Shown here one piece after another: positions 42,521 to 51,196 of a stretch of 64,000 nucleotides of DNA. Within the stretch, counting starts at the first letter, position 1; each line of letters begins with the position of its first letter. The position numbers and the translations under genes were made by a program. Origin of the DNA: Martinezella calliandrae (GTDB lineage Bacteria; Pseudomonadota; Alphaproteobacteria; Rhizobiales; Rhizobiaceae); assembly GCF_030272695.1 (NCBI RefSeq), contig NZ_JARFYN010000024.1, positions 27,897 through 91,896 of the forward strand. Direction: 5' to 3'. The notes beneath the pieces were generated by a model, which was not told the DNA's origin, searched no databases, and was given only the letters and a program-made list of their open reading frames with translations.

Positions 42521-43132
42521 GTGCCAAAAGTTGGAATGGAACCGGTGCGCCGCAAGGCGCTTGTGGATGCCGCGATGCGCGTGATCGGCGATCACGGCTC
42601 GCTGACCGTCACCATGTCCGAAATCGCCAAGCAGGCAGGCGTTTCTCCTGCCCTCGCCCACCACTACTTCGGCAGTAAGGAACAGTTGCTGATCGAGACT
42701 GTCCGAACTCACCTACAGCGACTGCGCGACAACACGGTGACGGCGTTGAGGGCCGCAAAGACGCCGCGGGGAAAACTATCCGCCGTTATCCGCGTTAGTT
42801 TCCAGGCCGATCAATTCGCGCCGGAGACGATTGCCGCCTGGCTCGCCTTCTATGCCGAGGCGCAGCGCTCAGAGGAGACGCGCCGCTTCCTCGTCATCTA
42901 TGCGAGGCGGCTGCGCTCCAATCTACTTGCCAACCTCAAGGCGCTGTGTCCGCGCGAAGACGCAGAACGTATCGCCGAGGGCGCCGCCGCGATGATCGAC
43001 GGTCTTTATATCCGTCAAAGTCTGAGATCGGCGCCGATCAGCATCGAAGCTTCGATCGCGCTCACCGAGGACTACATCAACACGCTGCTTGCGCTGCTTT
43101 CCCGAAAGGCCGCCTTTCAAAAGGATATATAA
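42521..43132 (+). CDS. betI: BetI, choline-responsive TetR-family repressor
   Basis: A 203-residue TetR protein. It begins at a GTG with GGGG upstream: MPKVGMEPVRRKALVDAAMRVIG, followed by the helix-turn-helix TVTMSEIAKQAGVSPALAHHYFGSKEQLL, the BetI signature. The effector half has QADQFAPETIAAWLAFYAEAQR. BetI represses the bet operon until choline is present. Its stop is one base from the betB start, and an operator palindrome sits just upstream. Confidence 0.96.
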   Translation: MPKVGMEPVRRKALVDAAMRVIGDHGSLTVTMSEIAKQAGVSPALAHHYFGSKEQLLIETVRTHLQRLRDNTVTALRAAKTPRGKLSAVIRVSFQADQFAPETIAAWLAFYAEAQRSEETRRFLVIYARRLRSNLLANLKALCPREDAERIAEGAAAMIDGLYIRQSLRSAPISIEASIALTEDYINTLLALLSRKAAFQKDI

Positions 43133-43133
43133 A

Positions 43134-44603
43134 ATGACCCTCAAAGCCCAGCCGAAAGCCTCGCATTTCATCGACGGGGAATATGTCGAGGATACTGACG
43201 GTACCGTCATCGAAAGCATCTATCCGGCGACAGGCGAGGTGATCGCACGGCTGCATGCCGCAACCCCTGCCATTGTCGATAAGGCAATCGCCAGCGCCAA
43301 GCAGGCACAGCCGGAATGGGCAGCGATGAGCCCCACGGCACGCGGCCGCATCCTGAGGCGTGCCGCCGAGATCATGCGCGAGCGTAATCGCGAGCTTTCC
43401 GAGCTGGAAACCCTCGACACCGGCAAGCCGATCCAGGAGACGATTGTCGCAGACCCGACCTCGGGCGCCGATAGCTTCGAGTTCTTCGGCGGGGCGGCCG
43501 CAGCCGGCCTCAACGGTTCGTACATCCCGCTCGGCGGCGATTTTGCCTATACAAAGCGCGTGCCGCTCGGCGTCTGCGTCGGCATCGGCGCCTGGAATTA
43601 TCCGCAGCAGATCGCATGCTGGAAGGGCGCGCCAGCGCTGGTGGCCGGCAATGCGATGATCTTCAAGCCTTCCGAAAACACCCCGCTCGGCGCGCTGAAG
43701 ATCGCCGAGATCCTGATCGAGGCCGGTCTGCCGAAGGGGCTTTACAACGTCATCCAGGGGGACCGGGAAACCGGGCCGCTGCTGATCAACCATCCCGATG
43801 TCGCTAAGGTCTCGCTCACCGGCTCGGTTCCGACCGGCCGCAAGGTCGCCGCAACCGCCGCGGGAAGCCTGAAGCACGTCACCATGGAGCTCGGTGGCAA
43901 GTCGCCGCTGATCGTATTTGACGACGCCGATCTCGACAGCGCCATCGGCGGCGCCATGCTCGGCAATTTCTATTCGACCGGCCAGGTCTGTTCGAACGGC
44001 ACGCGCGTTTTCGTCAACAAAAAGATCAAGACCGAATTTCTGAAGCGCCTCAAGATGCGCACGGAGGCTATGCTGATCGGCGACCCCATGGACGAGACCA
44101 CCCAGATCGGCCCGATGGTCTCCTGGGCGCAGCGGGAGAAGGTGCTCTCCTACATCGAGAAGGGCAAGGCGGAAGGCGCGAGGCTTGTTACCGGCGGCGG
44201 CATTCCGAACAATATCGCCGGTGAAGGCTATTACATACAGCCGACCGTTTTTGCGGACGTCACCGACGATATGACCATCGCCCGCGAAGAAATCTTCGGC
44301 CCAGTCATGTGTGTGCTGGATTTCGATAACGAGGTGGAGGTGGTCGCTCGCGCCAACGCCACCGAATTCGGCCTTTCCGGCGGCGTTTTCACCGCCGACC
44401 TCACCCGCGCGCACCGCGTCGTCGATCAACTCGAAGCCGGAACGTTGTGGATCAACACCTACAATCTCTGCCCGGTCGAAATCCCCTTCGGCGGCTCCAA
44501 GCAATCGGGCTTCGGCCGCGAGAATTCGCTGGCTGCGTTGGAGCACTATTCCGAGCTGAAGACGGTCTATGTCGGCATGGGGCCGGTGCAGGCACCTTAT
44601 TGA
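43134..44603 (+). CDS. betB: Betaine aldehyde dehydrogenase
   Basis: A 489-residue NAD(P)-dependent aldehyde dehydrogenase making glycine betaine from betaine aldehyde, for osmoprotection and as carbon and nitrogen source. Start 43134 follows the betI stop by a single base. Motifs: GAWNYPQQIACWKGAPALVAGNAMIFKPSE, the catalytic Glu in VTMELGGKSPLIVFDDADL and the catalytic Cys in FYSTGQVCSNGTRVFV. The C-terminus is INTYNLCPVEIPFGGSKQSGFGRENSLAALEHYSE, specific to BetB. Confidence 0.96.
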   Translation: MTLKAQPKASHFIDGEYVEDTDGTVIESIYPATGEVIARLHAATPAIVDKAIASAKQAQPEWAAMSPTARGRILRRAAEIMRERNRELSELETLDTGKPIQETIVADPTSGADSFEFFGGAAAAGLNGSYIPLGGDFAYTKRVPLGVCVGIGAWNYPQQIACWKGAPALVAGNAMIFKPSENTPLGALKIAEILIEAGLPKGLYNVIQGDRETGPLLINHPDVAKVSLTGSVPTGRKVAATAAGSLKHVTMELGGKSPLIVFDDADLDSAIGGAMLGNFYSTGQVCSNGTRVFVNKKIKTEFLKRLKMRTEAMLIGDPMDETTQIGPMVSWAQREKVLSYIEKGKAEGARLVTGGGIPNNIAGEGYYIQPTVFADVTDDMTIAREEIFGPVMCVLDFDNEVEVVARANATEFGLSGGVFTADLTRAHRVVDQLEAGTLWINTYNLCPVEIPFGGSKQSGFGRENSLAALEHYSELKTVYVGMGPVQAPY

Positions 44604-44610
44604 ATTACCT

Positions 44611-44625
44611 CCCCCTCAAGGGGGC
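44611..44625 (+). repeat. Small hairpin in the betB-betA gap
   Basis: A CCCCC-TCAA-GGGGG stem-loop of 5 bp lies shortly after the betB stop in the 67-bp gap before betA. It has no T-run and may tune message stability or betA expression; it could also be chance. Confidence 0.3.
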
Positions 44626-44670
44626 AATACCGCTTCGATTTACGCCTGTAGCCTTCTGGAGCCCTTCGCC

Positions 44671-46320
44671 ATGCAAGCAGATTTCGTCATCATCGGCTCA
44701 GGTTCCGCCGGCTCCGCCATGGCCTATCGGCTGTCGGAGGACGGCAAGCATTCGGTCATCGTGCTGGAATTCGGCGGCAGCGATTTTGGGCCCTTCATCC
44801 AGATGCCGGCCGCTCTTGCGTGGCCGATGAGCATGAACCGCTACAATTGGGGCTATCTTTCCGAGCCGGAGAAGCAGCTGAACAACCGGCGCATCACTGC
44901 GCCGCGCGGCAAGGTCATCGGCGGCTCGTCCTCGATCAATGGCATGGTCTATGTCAGGGGCCACGCAGAGGACTTCAATCGCTGGGAAGAACTTGGTGCC
45001 CACGGCTGGGCCTATGCCGACGTGCTCCCCTATTTCAAGCGGATGGAGCATTCGCATGGCGGTGAAGAGGGCTGGCGCGGGACCGACGGCCCCCTGCATG
45101 TCCGACGCGGCGATGCCCGAAATCCCTTGTTCCATGCCTTTATCGAAGCCGGCAAGCAGGCAGGCTTCGAGGCGACAGAGGACTATAACGGCCGCAAACA
45201 GGAAGGCTTCGGCCTGATGGAGCAGACGACTTGGGCGGGCCGGCGCTGGTCCGCCGCGACTGCCTATCTGAAGCCCGCGCTGAAACGGCAGAATGTCCGA
45301 TTGATTCGCTGCCTTGCTCGCAAAGTGGTGATTGAAAACGGGCGTGCGATGGGCGTTGAAATCGAGCGCGGCGGCAAGACCGAAATCGTCAGGGCAAACC
45401 GCGAAGTCATCGTCTCCGCCTCCTCCTTTAACTCACCGAAACTGCTGATGCTCTCAGGCATAGGCCCAGGACAGCATCTGCAAGACATGGGCATCGAGGT
45501 GAAGGTGGACCGGCCGGGCGTCGGCGCCAATCTGCAGGATCACATGGAATTCTATTTCCAGCAGACCAGCCTGAAGCCGGTTTCGCTCTATTCCTGGCTG
45601 CCCTGGTATAAACAGGGCATTGTCGGGGCGCAGTGGATGTTCTTCAAATCCGGCCTCGGAACCTCCAATCAGTTCGAGGCCTGCGCCTTTGTGCGATCAG
45701 CGCCGGGCATCAAGCAGCCGGATATCCAATATCATTTCCTGCCCGTCGCCATCAGCTATGACGGCAAGGCTGCAGCAAAAAGCCACGGATTCCAGGCGCA
45801 TGTCGGCTATAACCTGTCAAAATCGCGCGGCACCGTTACCCTGCGCTCCTCCGACCCGAAAGCTGATCCCGTCATCCGCTTCAACTATATGAGCCATCCC
45901 GAGGATTGGGAAAAGTTCCGCCACTGCGTGCGCCTCACACGCGAGATCTTTGGGCAAAAGGCCTTCGAAGAATATCGCGGACCGGAAATCCAGCCGGGCC
46001 CCGACGTCCAGACCGACGACCAGATCGATGCCTTCCTCCGCGAGCATCTGGAAAGTGCCTATCACCCCTGCGGCACTTGCAAGATGGGCTCGAGGGACGA
46101 TCCGACGGCCGTGGTCGACCCTGACACTCGCGTCATCGGGGTCGACGGCCTGCGCGTCGCCGACAGCTCGATCTTCCCGCACGTCACCTACGGCAATCTC
46201 AACGGCCCTTCGATCATGACCGGTGAGAAGGCCGCTGACCATATCCTCGGCAAGCCAAGGTTGGCGCGATCAAACCAGGAACCCTGGATCAATCCGCGTT
46301 GGGCGGTGAGCGATCGGTAA
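44671..46320 (+). CDS. betA: Choline dehydrogenase
   Basis: A 549-residue GMC-family FAD oxidoreductase that oxidises choline to betaine aldehyde at the membrane. The start at 44671 gives MQADFVIIGSGSAGSAMAYRLSE, the FAD-binding dinucleotide motif; the frame extends upstream into the betB-betA gap but this is not coding. Other motifs: KVIGGSSSINGMVYVRGHAEDFNRW (GMC signature 1), SSFNSPKLLMLSGIGP (signature 2) and the active-site end HPCGTCKMG and HVTYGNLNGPSIM. Third gene of betIBA; betC (choline sulfatase), found in some rhizobial bet operons, is not here. Confidence 0.96.
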   Translation: MQADFVIIGSGSAGSAMAYRLSEDGKHSVIVLEFGGSDFGPFIQMPAALAWPMSMNRYNWGYLSEPEKQLNNRRITAPRGKVIGGSSSINGMVYVRGHAEDFNRWEELGAHGWAYADVLPYFKRMEHSHGGEEGWRGTDGPLHVRRGDARNPLFHAFIEAGKQAGFEATEDYNGRKQEGFGLMEQTTWAGRRWSAATAYLKPALKRQNVRLIRCLARKVVIENGRAMGVEIERGGKTEIVRANREVIVSASSFNSPKLLMLSGIGPGQHLQDMGIEVKVDRPGVGANLQDHMEFYFQQTSLKPVSLYSWLPWYKQGIVGAQWMFFKSGLGTSNQFEACAFVRSAPGIKQPDIQYHFLPVAISYDGKAAAKSHGFQAHVGYNLSKSRGTVTLRSSDPKADPVIRFNYMSHPEDWEKFRHCVRLTREIFGQKAFEEYRGPEIQPGPDVQTDDQIDAFLREHLESAYHPCGTCKMGSRDDPTAVVDPDTRVIGVDGLRVADSSIFPHVTYGNLNGPSIMTGEKAADHILGKPRLARSNQEPWINPRWAVSDR

Positions 46321-46332
46321 ACGGCGATGGCT

Positions 46333-46632
46333 TCAATGGTAATCCTCCGCGCGCTGATGCCGGACGGCGAGGACGGTTACCGTCGTGTCGTTCTCGATTT
46401 CGAATAGAGCAACATAACCGGAAGAACCGAAGGGGATAACCAGTTCGCGCAGAAAGGAATTATCGGCCAATACTTTGCGACAGGTGAAGGGAAAATCGCC
46501 GAGCAGTTCGATCGCCTTTTGGACGGCCTCGGGAGCTCTCTCTGCAAGCTCGACATCTTTCGCGATCAGATAATCGTAACGACGGTCGAAATCCTCGAAC
46601 GCCGCAGTGGTGTAGCGGATTGCATATTTCAT
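46333..46632 (-). CDS. RelE/ParE-family toxin
   Basis: A 99-residue protein with the RelE/ParE fold: KYAIRYTTAAFEDFDRRYDYLI at the start, PFTCRKVLADNSFLRELVIPFGSSGYVALFEIEND and TVTVLAVRHQRAEDYH at the end (RHQREDY is the usual ParE ending). It would inhibit either translation or DNA gyrase; ParE-like features suggest gyrase. It overlaps the antitoxin gene by 4 bp (ATGA), antitoxin first. Confidence 0.9.
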   Translation of the reverse strand: MKYAIRYTTAAFEDFDRRYDYLIAKDVELAERAPEAVQKAIELLGDFPFTCRKVLADNSFLRELVIPFGSSGYVALFEIENDTTVTVLAVRHQRAEDYH

Positions 46633-46901
46633 TTCTGTCCGGAGGCTTTTGCTTTGACGAGCTTGGCGGTCAACATTCCCAGAACATCTTCCGAATCATA
46701 GTAAACGCCTGTCCGCTTCTCTTCATCCATTGCTGCCAATCCACGCGCAATGAACTGTTCCTGCGTACGCCGATAATGAATCTGAGCGCGCAGGGAACTT
46801 TTGACGAATGCGGAGACGGTCTCCCCCTCCTTTAGGACGCTTTCGGCCGCCGCGCGCAGTTCCGGATCGACGCTGAGCGATGGGATGGAAGCGGATTTCA
46901 T
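46629..46901 (-). CDS. Ribbon-helix-helix type antitoxin partner of the ParE-like toxin
   Basis: A 90-residue protein beginning MKSASIPSLSVDPELRAAAESVLKEGETVSAFVKSSL, a ribbon-helix-helix DNA-binding domain, followed by an acidic, lysine-rich tail (MDEEKRTGVYYDSEDVLGMLTAKLVKAKA) for toxin binding. I choose ATG 46901, which has GAGG 6 bases upstream; an in-frame ATG at 46922 lies within the palindrome. Coupled to the toxin by a 4-bp overlap. Antitoxin identity is inferred from size, fold and position. Confidence 0.82.
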   Translation of the reverse strand: MKSASIPSLSVDPELRAAAESVLKEGETVSAFVKSSLRAQIHYRRTQEQFIARGLAAMDEEKRTGVYYDSEDVLGMLTAKLVKAKASGQK

Positions 46902-46911
46902 AGCAGACCTC

Positions 46912-46933
46912 TTGCATTGCAATTGCGATGCAA
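46912..46933. promoter_or_regulatory. 22-bp palindrome upstream of the ParE-type locus (candidate operator)
   Basis: TTGCATTGCAA followed directly by TTGCGATGCAA: two adjacent 11-bp arms, inverted with a single mismatch, starting 10 bp upstream of the antitoxin start. This is a typical place and geometry for autoregulation by the antitoxin or the toxin-antitoxin complex. Confidence 0.6.
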
Positions 46934-47050
46934 TTTATTTGCCGATCGAGCAGGGTCAATGCAGCCTGATGTGAATAGCCGTAACACAGTTTGACTATCG
47001 TGACCTTATCCTACGGGTTAGATGTTCGGACCTGAGTTGCAGAATCACAA

Positions 47051-48439
47051 ATGGACAGTTCGTCCGGTTCGAAATCCATGCCCTCGATCTACCGCAAATC
47101 CAAACTCCTGCGCCGCTCCCGTGTCATCTGGGGTTCGATCCATCTCTGGCGGCCGCGGCTGGTGTTTTGGACGGGAGCCTTGGCAATCGGGGTGATCAGC
47201 GTCGGTTTTGCGAAACTGGCCGATCTCGCGCAGCACGCATTTACGGGAGTTACGAGTTCCAGGGAATGGACCTGGTTGTTGCCGCTCGTGCTGACGCCGC
47301 TCGGCTTCGTTCTTTCGGCATGGCTGGCGGCTACGCTGTTTCCGAATTCTCAAGGCAGCGGCATTCCGCAGGCGATCGCAGCACGGCATCTGCATCATGA
47401 AGAAGACCGCACGAAGCTGCTGTCGATTCGGCTTGCCTTTGGAAAGATCGTGCTGACCGTTCTCGGGCTGCTTTGCGGCGCCTCTATCGGCCGCGAAGGG
47501 CCAACGGTACAGGTGGGCGCCTCCTTCATGCTGGCGGTCGCTCGCTTCGGAGGCATGGCGCAAGCCAAAGGGTTGATCCTGGCGGGTTCGGCCGCTGGCA
47601 TTGCGGCGGCCTTCAATACGCCACTCGCCGGCATCGTCTTTGCCATCGAGGAGATGAGCCGCACCTACGAATCGCGTGCCAATGGTCTGGTACTCACCGC
47701 GGTTATTCTCTCTGGCCTCGCGGCCCTCGGACTTTCCGGCAGCTATAATTATTTCGGCACCGCCAATGCAGCGCCGGCCGCACTTGCGGATTGGGGCCTC
47801 GTCCTGATCTGCGGCATCGGCGGCGGCGCGCTAGGGGCAGCTTTTAGCGGATTTGCGCTATATGCGGGCATTCGCATTCGCCGGTGGGCGCAACCGCAGC
47901 CTCTTAAGCGCATGCTGATGCTCGCTGCATGCTGCGGCATTCTGGTTGCCGCGATCGGCGTCACCTCAGGTGGCAGCACGTTTGGCACCGGCTATGATCA
48001 AGCGCGCGGCGCGGTGGAGGGACATGCCCTGCCCCCGCTGTTCTTTATCGAAAAGCTGCTGGCGGGCTTCCTATCAATGATTTCGGGCATCCCGGGGGGC
48101 ATTTTCGCGCCGTCTCTCTCTGTCGGCGCCGGTTTCGGCAGCACGATCGGCACGCTCATGGGCAGCAGCATCGCATTGGCGGCGATCCTCGGCATGGCAG
48201 GCTATTTCGCCGGCGTGGTGCAGGCGCCGATGACGGCCTTTGTCATCATCCTGGAAATGACCGGCGATCACCAGGCTGTCATTTCGATCATGGCGGTATC
48301 GATGATCGGCTATGTAACTTCGCGCCTCTTATCGCGCGAGCCGCTCTATCATGGTTTGTCGCGTGTCTTCATCGCGGCAGCGATCCGGGCGCGGCGAGCA
48401 ATCGAGAAAGAAGCTGCCGAAGAGCACGTCGCGGGCTGA
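47051..48439 (+). CDS. ClC-family chloride channel/transporter
   Basis: A 462-residue polytopic protein with the three ClC selectivity motifs: NSQGSGIPQAI, GASIGREGPTVQVG (gating glutamate in GREGP) and SGIPGGIFAPSLSVG. The proton-pathway glutamate is present in VFAIEEMSRTYE, so it is likely a chloride/proton antiporter. There is no CBS domain at the C-terminus; the last 25 residues are charged. It ends 7 bp before the convergent Rrf2 gene. Confidence 0.93.
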   Translation: MDSSSGSKSMPSIYRKSKLLRRSRVIWGSIHLWRPRLVFWTGALAIGVISVGFAKLADLAQHAFTGVTSSREWTWLLPLVLTPLGFVLSAWLAATLFPNSQGSGIPQAIAARHLHHEEDRTKLLSIRLAFGKIVLTVLGLLCGASIGREGPTVQVGASFMLAVARFGGMAQAKGLILAGSAAGIAAAFNTPLAGIVFAIEEMSRTYESRANGLVLTAVILSGLAALGLSGSYNYFGTANAAPAALADWGLVLICGIGGGALGAAFSGFALYAGIRIRRWAQPQPLKRMLMLAACCGILVAAIGVTSGGSTFGTGYDQARGAVEGHALPPLFFIEKLLAGFLSMISGIPGGIFAPSLSVGAGFGSTIGTLMGSSIALAAILGMAGYFAGVVQAPMTAFVIILEMTGDHQAVISIMAVSMIGYVTSRLLSREPLYHGLSRVFIAAAIRARRAIEKEAAEEHVAG

Positions 48440-48446
48440 AGGTCGC

Positions 48447-48893
48447 TCAGGCGAGCAGCCGGGCGACCTCGGCGTTATCGGGCAGCGTCACCGCATCGGC
48501 GATGGTCGTCGAGAACAGGACCTTGCGGGTCGCATCGGCGACTTTCGCGAAAACATGGCGGATTTCGCAGGTCTGTTCACCGTCGCAGTCGTCACAGCGG
48601 CGATAGGCGGTGATGGAAAGGCAGGGCAGCGGCGCGATCGGCCCGTCGATGATGCGCAGGATCTCGCCGAAGGTAATTTCATTCGCCGGCTTCCGCAGCA
48701 GATAACCACCCTGCTTGCCGCGGCGGCTGATGACGATCCCCTGATGTTTCAGATCGAGAAGAATCTGCTCCAGAAATTTCTTCGGGATTTTCTGCTGTGC
48801 AGCAATATCGGAAATCATCATCGGCTCGCCTGCCTCGCCCTGGGCCAGAGCAGACAGCGCCCGAAGCGCATATTTTGCTTTTTGAGTGATCAT
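48447..48893 (-). CDS. Rrf2-family regulator next to cysHDN
   Basis: A 148-residue Rrf2 winged-helix protein: MITQKAKYALRALSALAQGEAGEPMMISDIAAQQKIPKKFLEQILLDLKHQG, then SRRGKQGGYLLRKPANEITFGEILRIIDG. Cysteines at 91, 100, 103 and 109 (PCLS, RRCDDCDGEQTCEIR) resemble the iron-sulfur ligands of IscR-type members. It is divergent from cysH, so control of sulfate assimilation is likely (the Rrf2 member CymR controls cysteine metabolism in Bacillus); the signal is not known. Start 48893 gives the family's usual first residues. Confidence 0.88.
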   Translation of the reverse strand: MITQKAKYALRALSALAQGEAGEPMMISDIAAQQKIPKKFLEQILLDLKHQGIVISRRGKQGGYLLRKPANEITFGEILRIIDGPIAPLPCLSITAYRRCDDCDGEQTCEIRHVFAKVADATRKVLFSTTIADAVTLPDNAEVARLLA

Positions 48894-49382
48894 TTCGAAC
48901 CGTCTACACACACATACGATGCGCTCGCCCGATACATACGGGAACATCGTTTCGGAACTCTCAACACTTTGACCAGGTTTCAATTCTGCATCAAGTTGCA
49001 AACTAGGAAAGCATTGGCGATGTCAGCAACCCAGCCTTGTTTTCGTTCTTATCACTATGCCCACAGTTTAGGGCAAAATTCGGCATTTCGCATCTTTTTG
49101 GCCATCACTTCCGATTTCCGTTTGACAAGCTACGTGTAACTCTACTATTTCTATAGACATTAAAGCAAGCGCTCAGATATGACTAGTCTTATCGGTCTTG
49201 CCGCGCCCGGCCGCTTCTGCGGCCAAAACGTCTTGGTTAAAAGCCGAGGCGTTCGGTTTTCCGCATGGGCGCGGCTTCATGGAGATATTTGCTCTCTATT
49301 CCCTTGCTTTCGAAATCCGTTTTTCTGTCCGCTCCGCTGACAAGCTGCGATACTCCGTGGCAATATCAGGACAGGATTCCTC
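48894..49382. other. 489-bp divergent region between the Rrf2 gene and cysH
   Basis: No gene seen. A -35-like TTGACA lies at 49122-49127 with a weak -10 candidate (CTATTT, 49145-49150) at 17-bp spacing, pointing to cysH; this would leave a 5' leader of about 220 bases. A GC-rich interval at 49201-49280 with GCCGC/GCGGC pairs could form hairpins. I do not recognise a known riboswitch. Confidence 0.4.
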
Positions 49383-50120
49383 ATGACTGCAATTACTGCT
49401 ATCGAAGAAGCCGGAACACTGAACAGCCGGTTGGCCGGGCTTGATCTTGCCGGCCGTCTGTCTCTGGTCGCCGGCCTCGGCGGCCGCGTCGTCTTTACGA
49501 CCTCCCTTGGGATCGAAGATCAGGTTATCTCGGCGGAGATCGGCGACCATCGCCTGCCGATCGAAGTCGCGACGCTGCAGACCGGCCGTCTATTCCCCGA
49601 AACACTCGCCCTGATCGAGGAGACGGAGAGCCAGTACGATATCCGCATCGTCCGCTATGAGCCGGAACAGGGCGATATCGACGCCTATGCCGCGAAATAC
49701 GGTCTGAACGGTTTCTATGAAAGCGTCGAAGCCCGGCACGCCTGTTGTGGCGTGCGCAAGCTGAAGCCGCTTGCGCGAGCGCTTTCCGGGGCAACGATCT
49801 GGATCACCGGCTTGCGCCGTGGCCAGTCGGCCAATCGCGCCGACACGCCTTTTGCCGAATACGATCCGGAGCGCAGTCTCATCAAGGTCAACCCGCTTGC
49901 CGACTGGGACATCGACACGATCCGCGCCTATGTCGCCAATAATGGCGTTCCGGTGAACCCGCTGCATCAACGAGGCTATCCCTCAATTGGCTGCGAACCC
50001 TGCACCCGCGCCATCAAGCCGGGCGAATCCGAGCGGGCCGGTCGTTGGTGGTGGGAAAACGACGAGAAACGCGAATGCGGCCTGCATGTTCACGAAGAAA
50101 CTGCGGTCGCCGCCCAATAA
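49383..50120 (+). CDS. cysH: Adenylylsulfate (APS) reductase, CysH family
   Basis: A 245-residue reductase converting activated sulfate to sulfite. The two cysteine pairs that hold the [4Fe-4S] cluster in APS-type enzymes are present: Cys121-Cys122 (ARHACCGVRK) and Cys204-x-x-Cys207 (SIGCEPCTR); the catalytic cysteine is in KRECGLH (Cys232). This favours APS over PAPS as substrate, as in other rhizobia. First gene of cysHDN, divergent from the Rrf2 regulator. Confidence 0.95.
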   Translation: MTAITAIEEAGTLNSRLAGLDLAGRLSLVAGLGGRVVFTTSLGIEDQVISAEIGDHRLPIEVATLQTGRLFPETLALIEETESQYDIRIVRYEPEQGDIDAYAAKYGLNGFYESVEARHACCGVRKLKPLARALSGATIWITGLRRGQSANRADTPFAEYDPERSLIKVNPLADWDIDTIRAYVANNGVPVNPLHQRGYPSIGCEPCTRAIKPGESERAGRWWWENDEKRECGLHVHEETAVAAQ

Positions 50121-50241
50121 TCACCTGCCGGTTCCCGGCCACCGGTTGAAACGCGCTCAGATTCGGCGCCACCTACCGGGAACCAACGCATCCCATTCTT
50201 TCCGACATCAGCCGGTCGGGATTCAAGTTCTGGAGTTAGAA

Positions 50242-51195
50242 ATGCCCGATAGCCGTCCGGATAAGGAACTCTCCAATCCGCAAAGCACCAAACCGCCACT
50301 GGATCCGCATCTGAAGGCGCTGGAAAATGAGTCGATCCACATTTTCCGCGAAGTGGCGGCCGAATTCGAGCGCCCAGTCATGCTCTATTCGATCGGCAAG
50401 GACTCCTCAGTGCTGTTGCATCTGGCGCGCAAGGCCTTCTATCCCGGCCGCGTGCCCTTCCCGCTCCTGCACGTGAACACCGGCTGGAAGTTCGCGGAGA
50501 TGATCACCTTCCGTGACGAGATCGTGAAGAAATACGATCTCGACCTGATCGAGCATATCAATCCTCGCGGCAAAGCCGAGAACGTGACGCCGTTCACCCA
50601 TGGTTCGGCGCGCTATACCGACATCATGAAGACGGAAGCGTTGCGTCAGGCGCTCGATGCCGGTCAGTATGACGCCGCTTTCGGCGGTGCGCGCCGCGAC
50701 GAAGAGGCCTCGCGCGCCAAGGAGCGTATTTATTCTTTCCGTACGCCGGACCATCGCTGGGATCCGCGTAATCAGCGCCCGGAACTTTGGAATATCTACA
50801 ATGGTCAGATCCGCAAGGGCGAGAGCGTCCGCGTATTCCCATTGTCGAACTGGACCGAAGTCGACATCTGGCGCTACATCCAGGCCGAGGATATTCCGAT
50901 CGTACCGCTTTATTTCGCTGCCAAGCGCCCGGTCGTCGAGCGCGACGGCATGATGATCATGGCGGCAGATCCGCGGCTCGAAATGCTGCCAGGCGAGGTC
51001 AAGCGCGAGGAAGTCATCCGCTTCCGCACGCTCGGTTGCTTCCCGCTGACAGGCGCGATCCGATCCACGGCCACCACCCTCGAAGAGGTTATAGCAGAGC
51101 TGGAAATCGCGACGGTTTCCGAACGACAGGGCCGCGCCATCGACCGCGACCAATCCGGCTCCATGGAAAAGAAGAAGCGTGAAGGATATTTCTGA
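50242..51195 (+). CDS. cysD: Sulfate adenylyltransferase subunit 2
   Basis: A 317-residue ATP sulfurylase catalytic subunit making APS from ATP and sulfate. The PP-loop is VMLYSIGKDSSVLLHLARKAF; other signatures are HVNTGWKFAEMI, AFGGARRDEEASRAKER and WTEVDIWRYIQAEDIP. Start 50242 has GGAG 7-8 bases upstream; the frame is open back into cysH but that part is not homologous. Followed after one base by cysN. Confidence 0.96.
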   Translation: MPDSRPDKELSNPQSTKPPLDPHLKALENESIHIFREVAAEFERPVMLYSIGKDSSVLLHLARKAFYPGRVPFPLLHVNTGWKFAEMITFRDEIVKKYDLDLIEHINPRGKAENVTPFTHGSARYTDIMKTEALRQALDAGQYDAAFGGARRDEEASRAKERIYSFRTPDHRWDPRNQRPELWNIYNGQIRKGESVRVFPLSNWTEVDIWRYIQAEDIPIVPLYFAAKRPVVERDGMMIMAADPRLEMLPGEVKREEVIRFRTLGCFPLTGAIRSTATTLEEVIAELEIATVSERQGRAIDRDQSGSMEKKKREGYF

Positions 51196-51196
51196 G

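Noticed and set aside
43077..44546. Minus-strand open frame of 489 codons
   Set aside because: It lies antisense to betB, which has all aldehyde dehydrogenase motifs; the antisense frame is a by-product of GC-rich codon bias.
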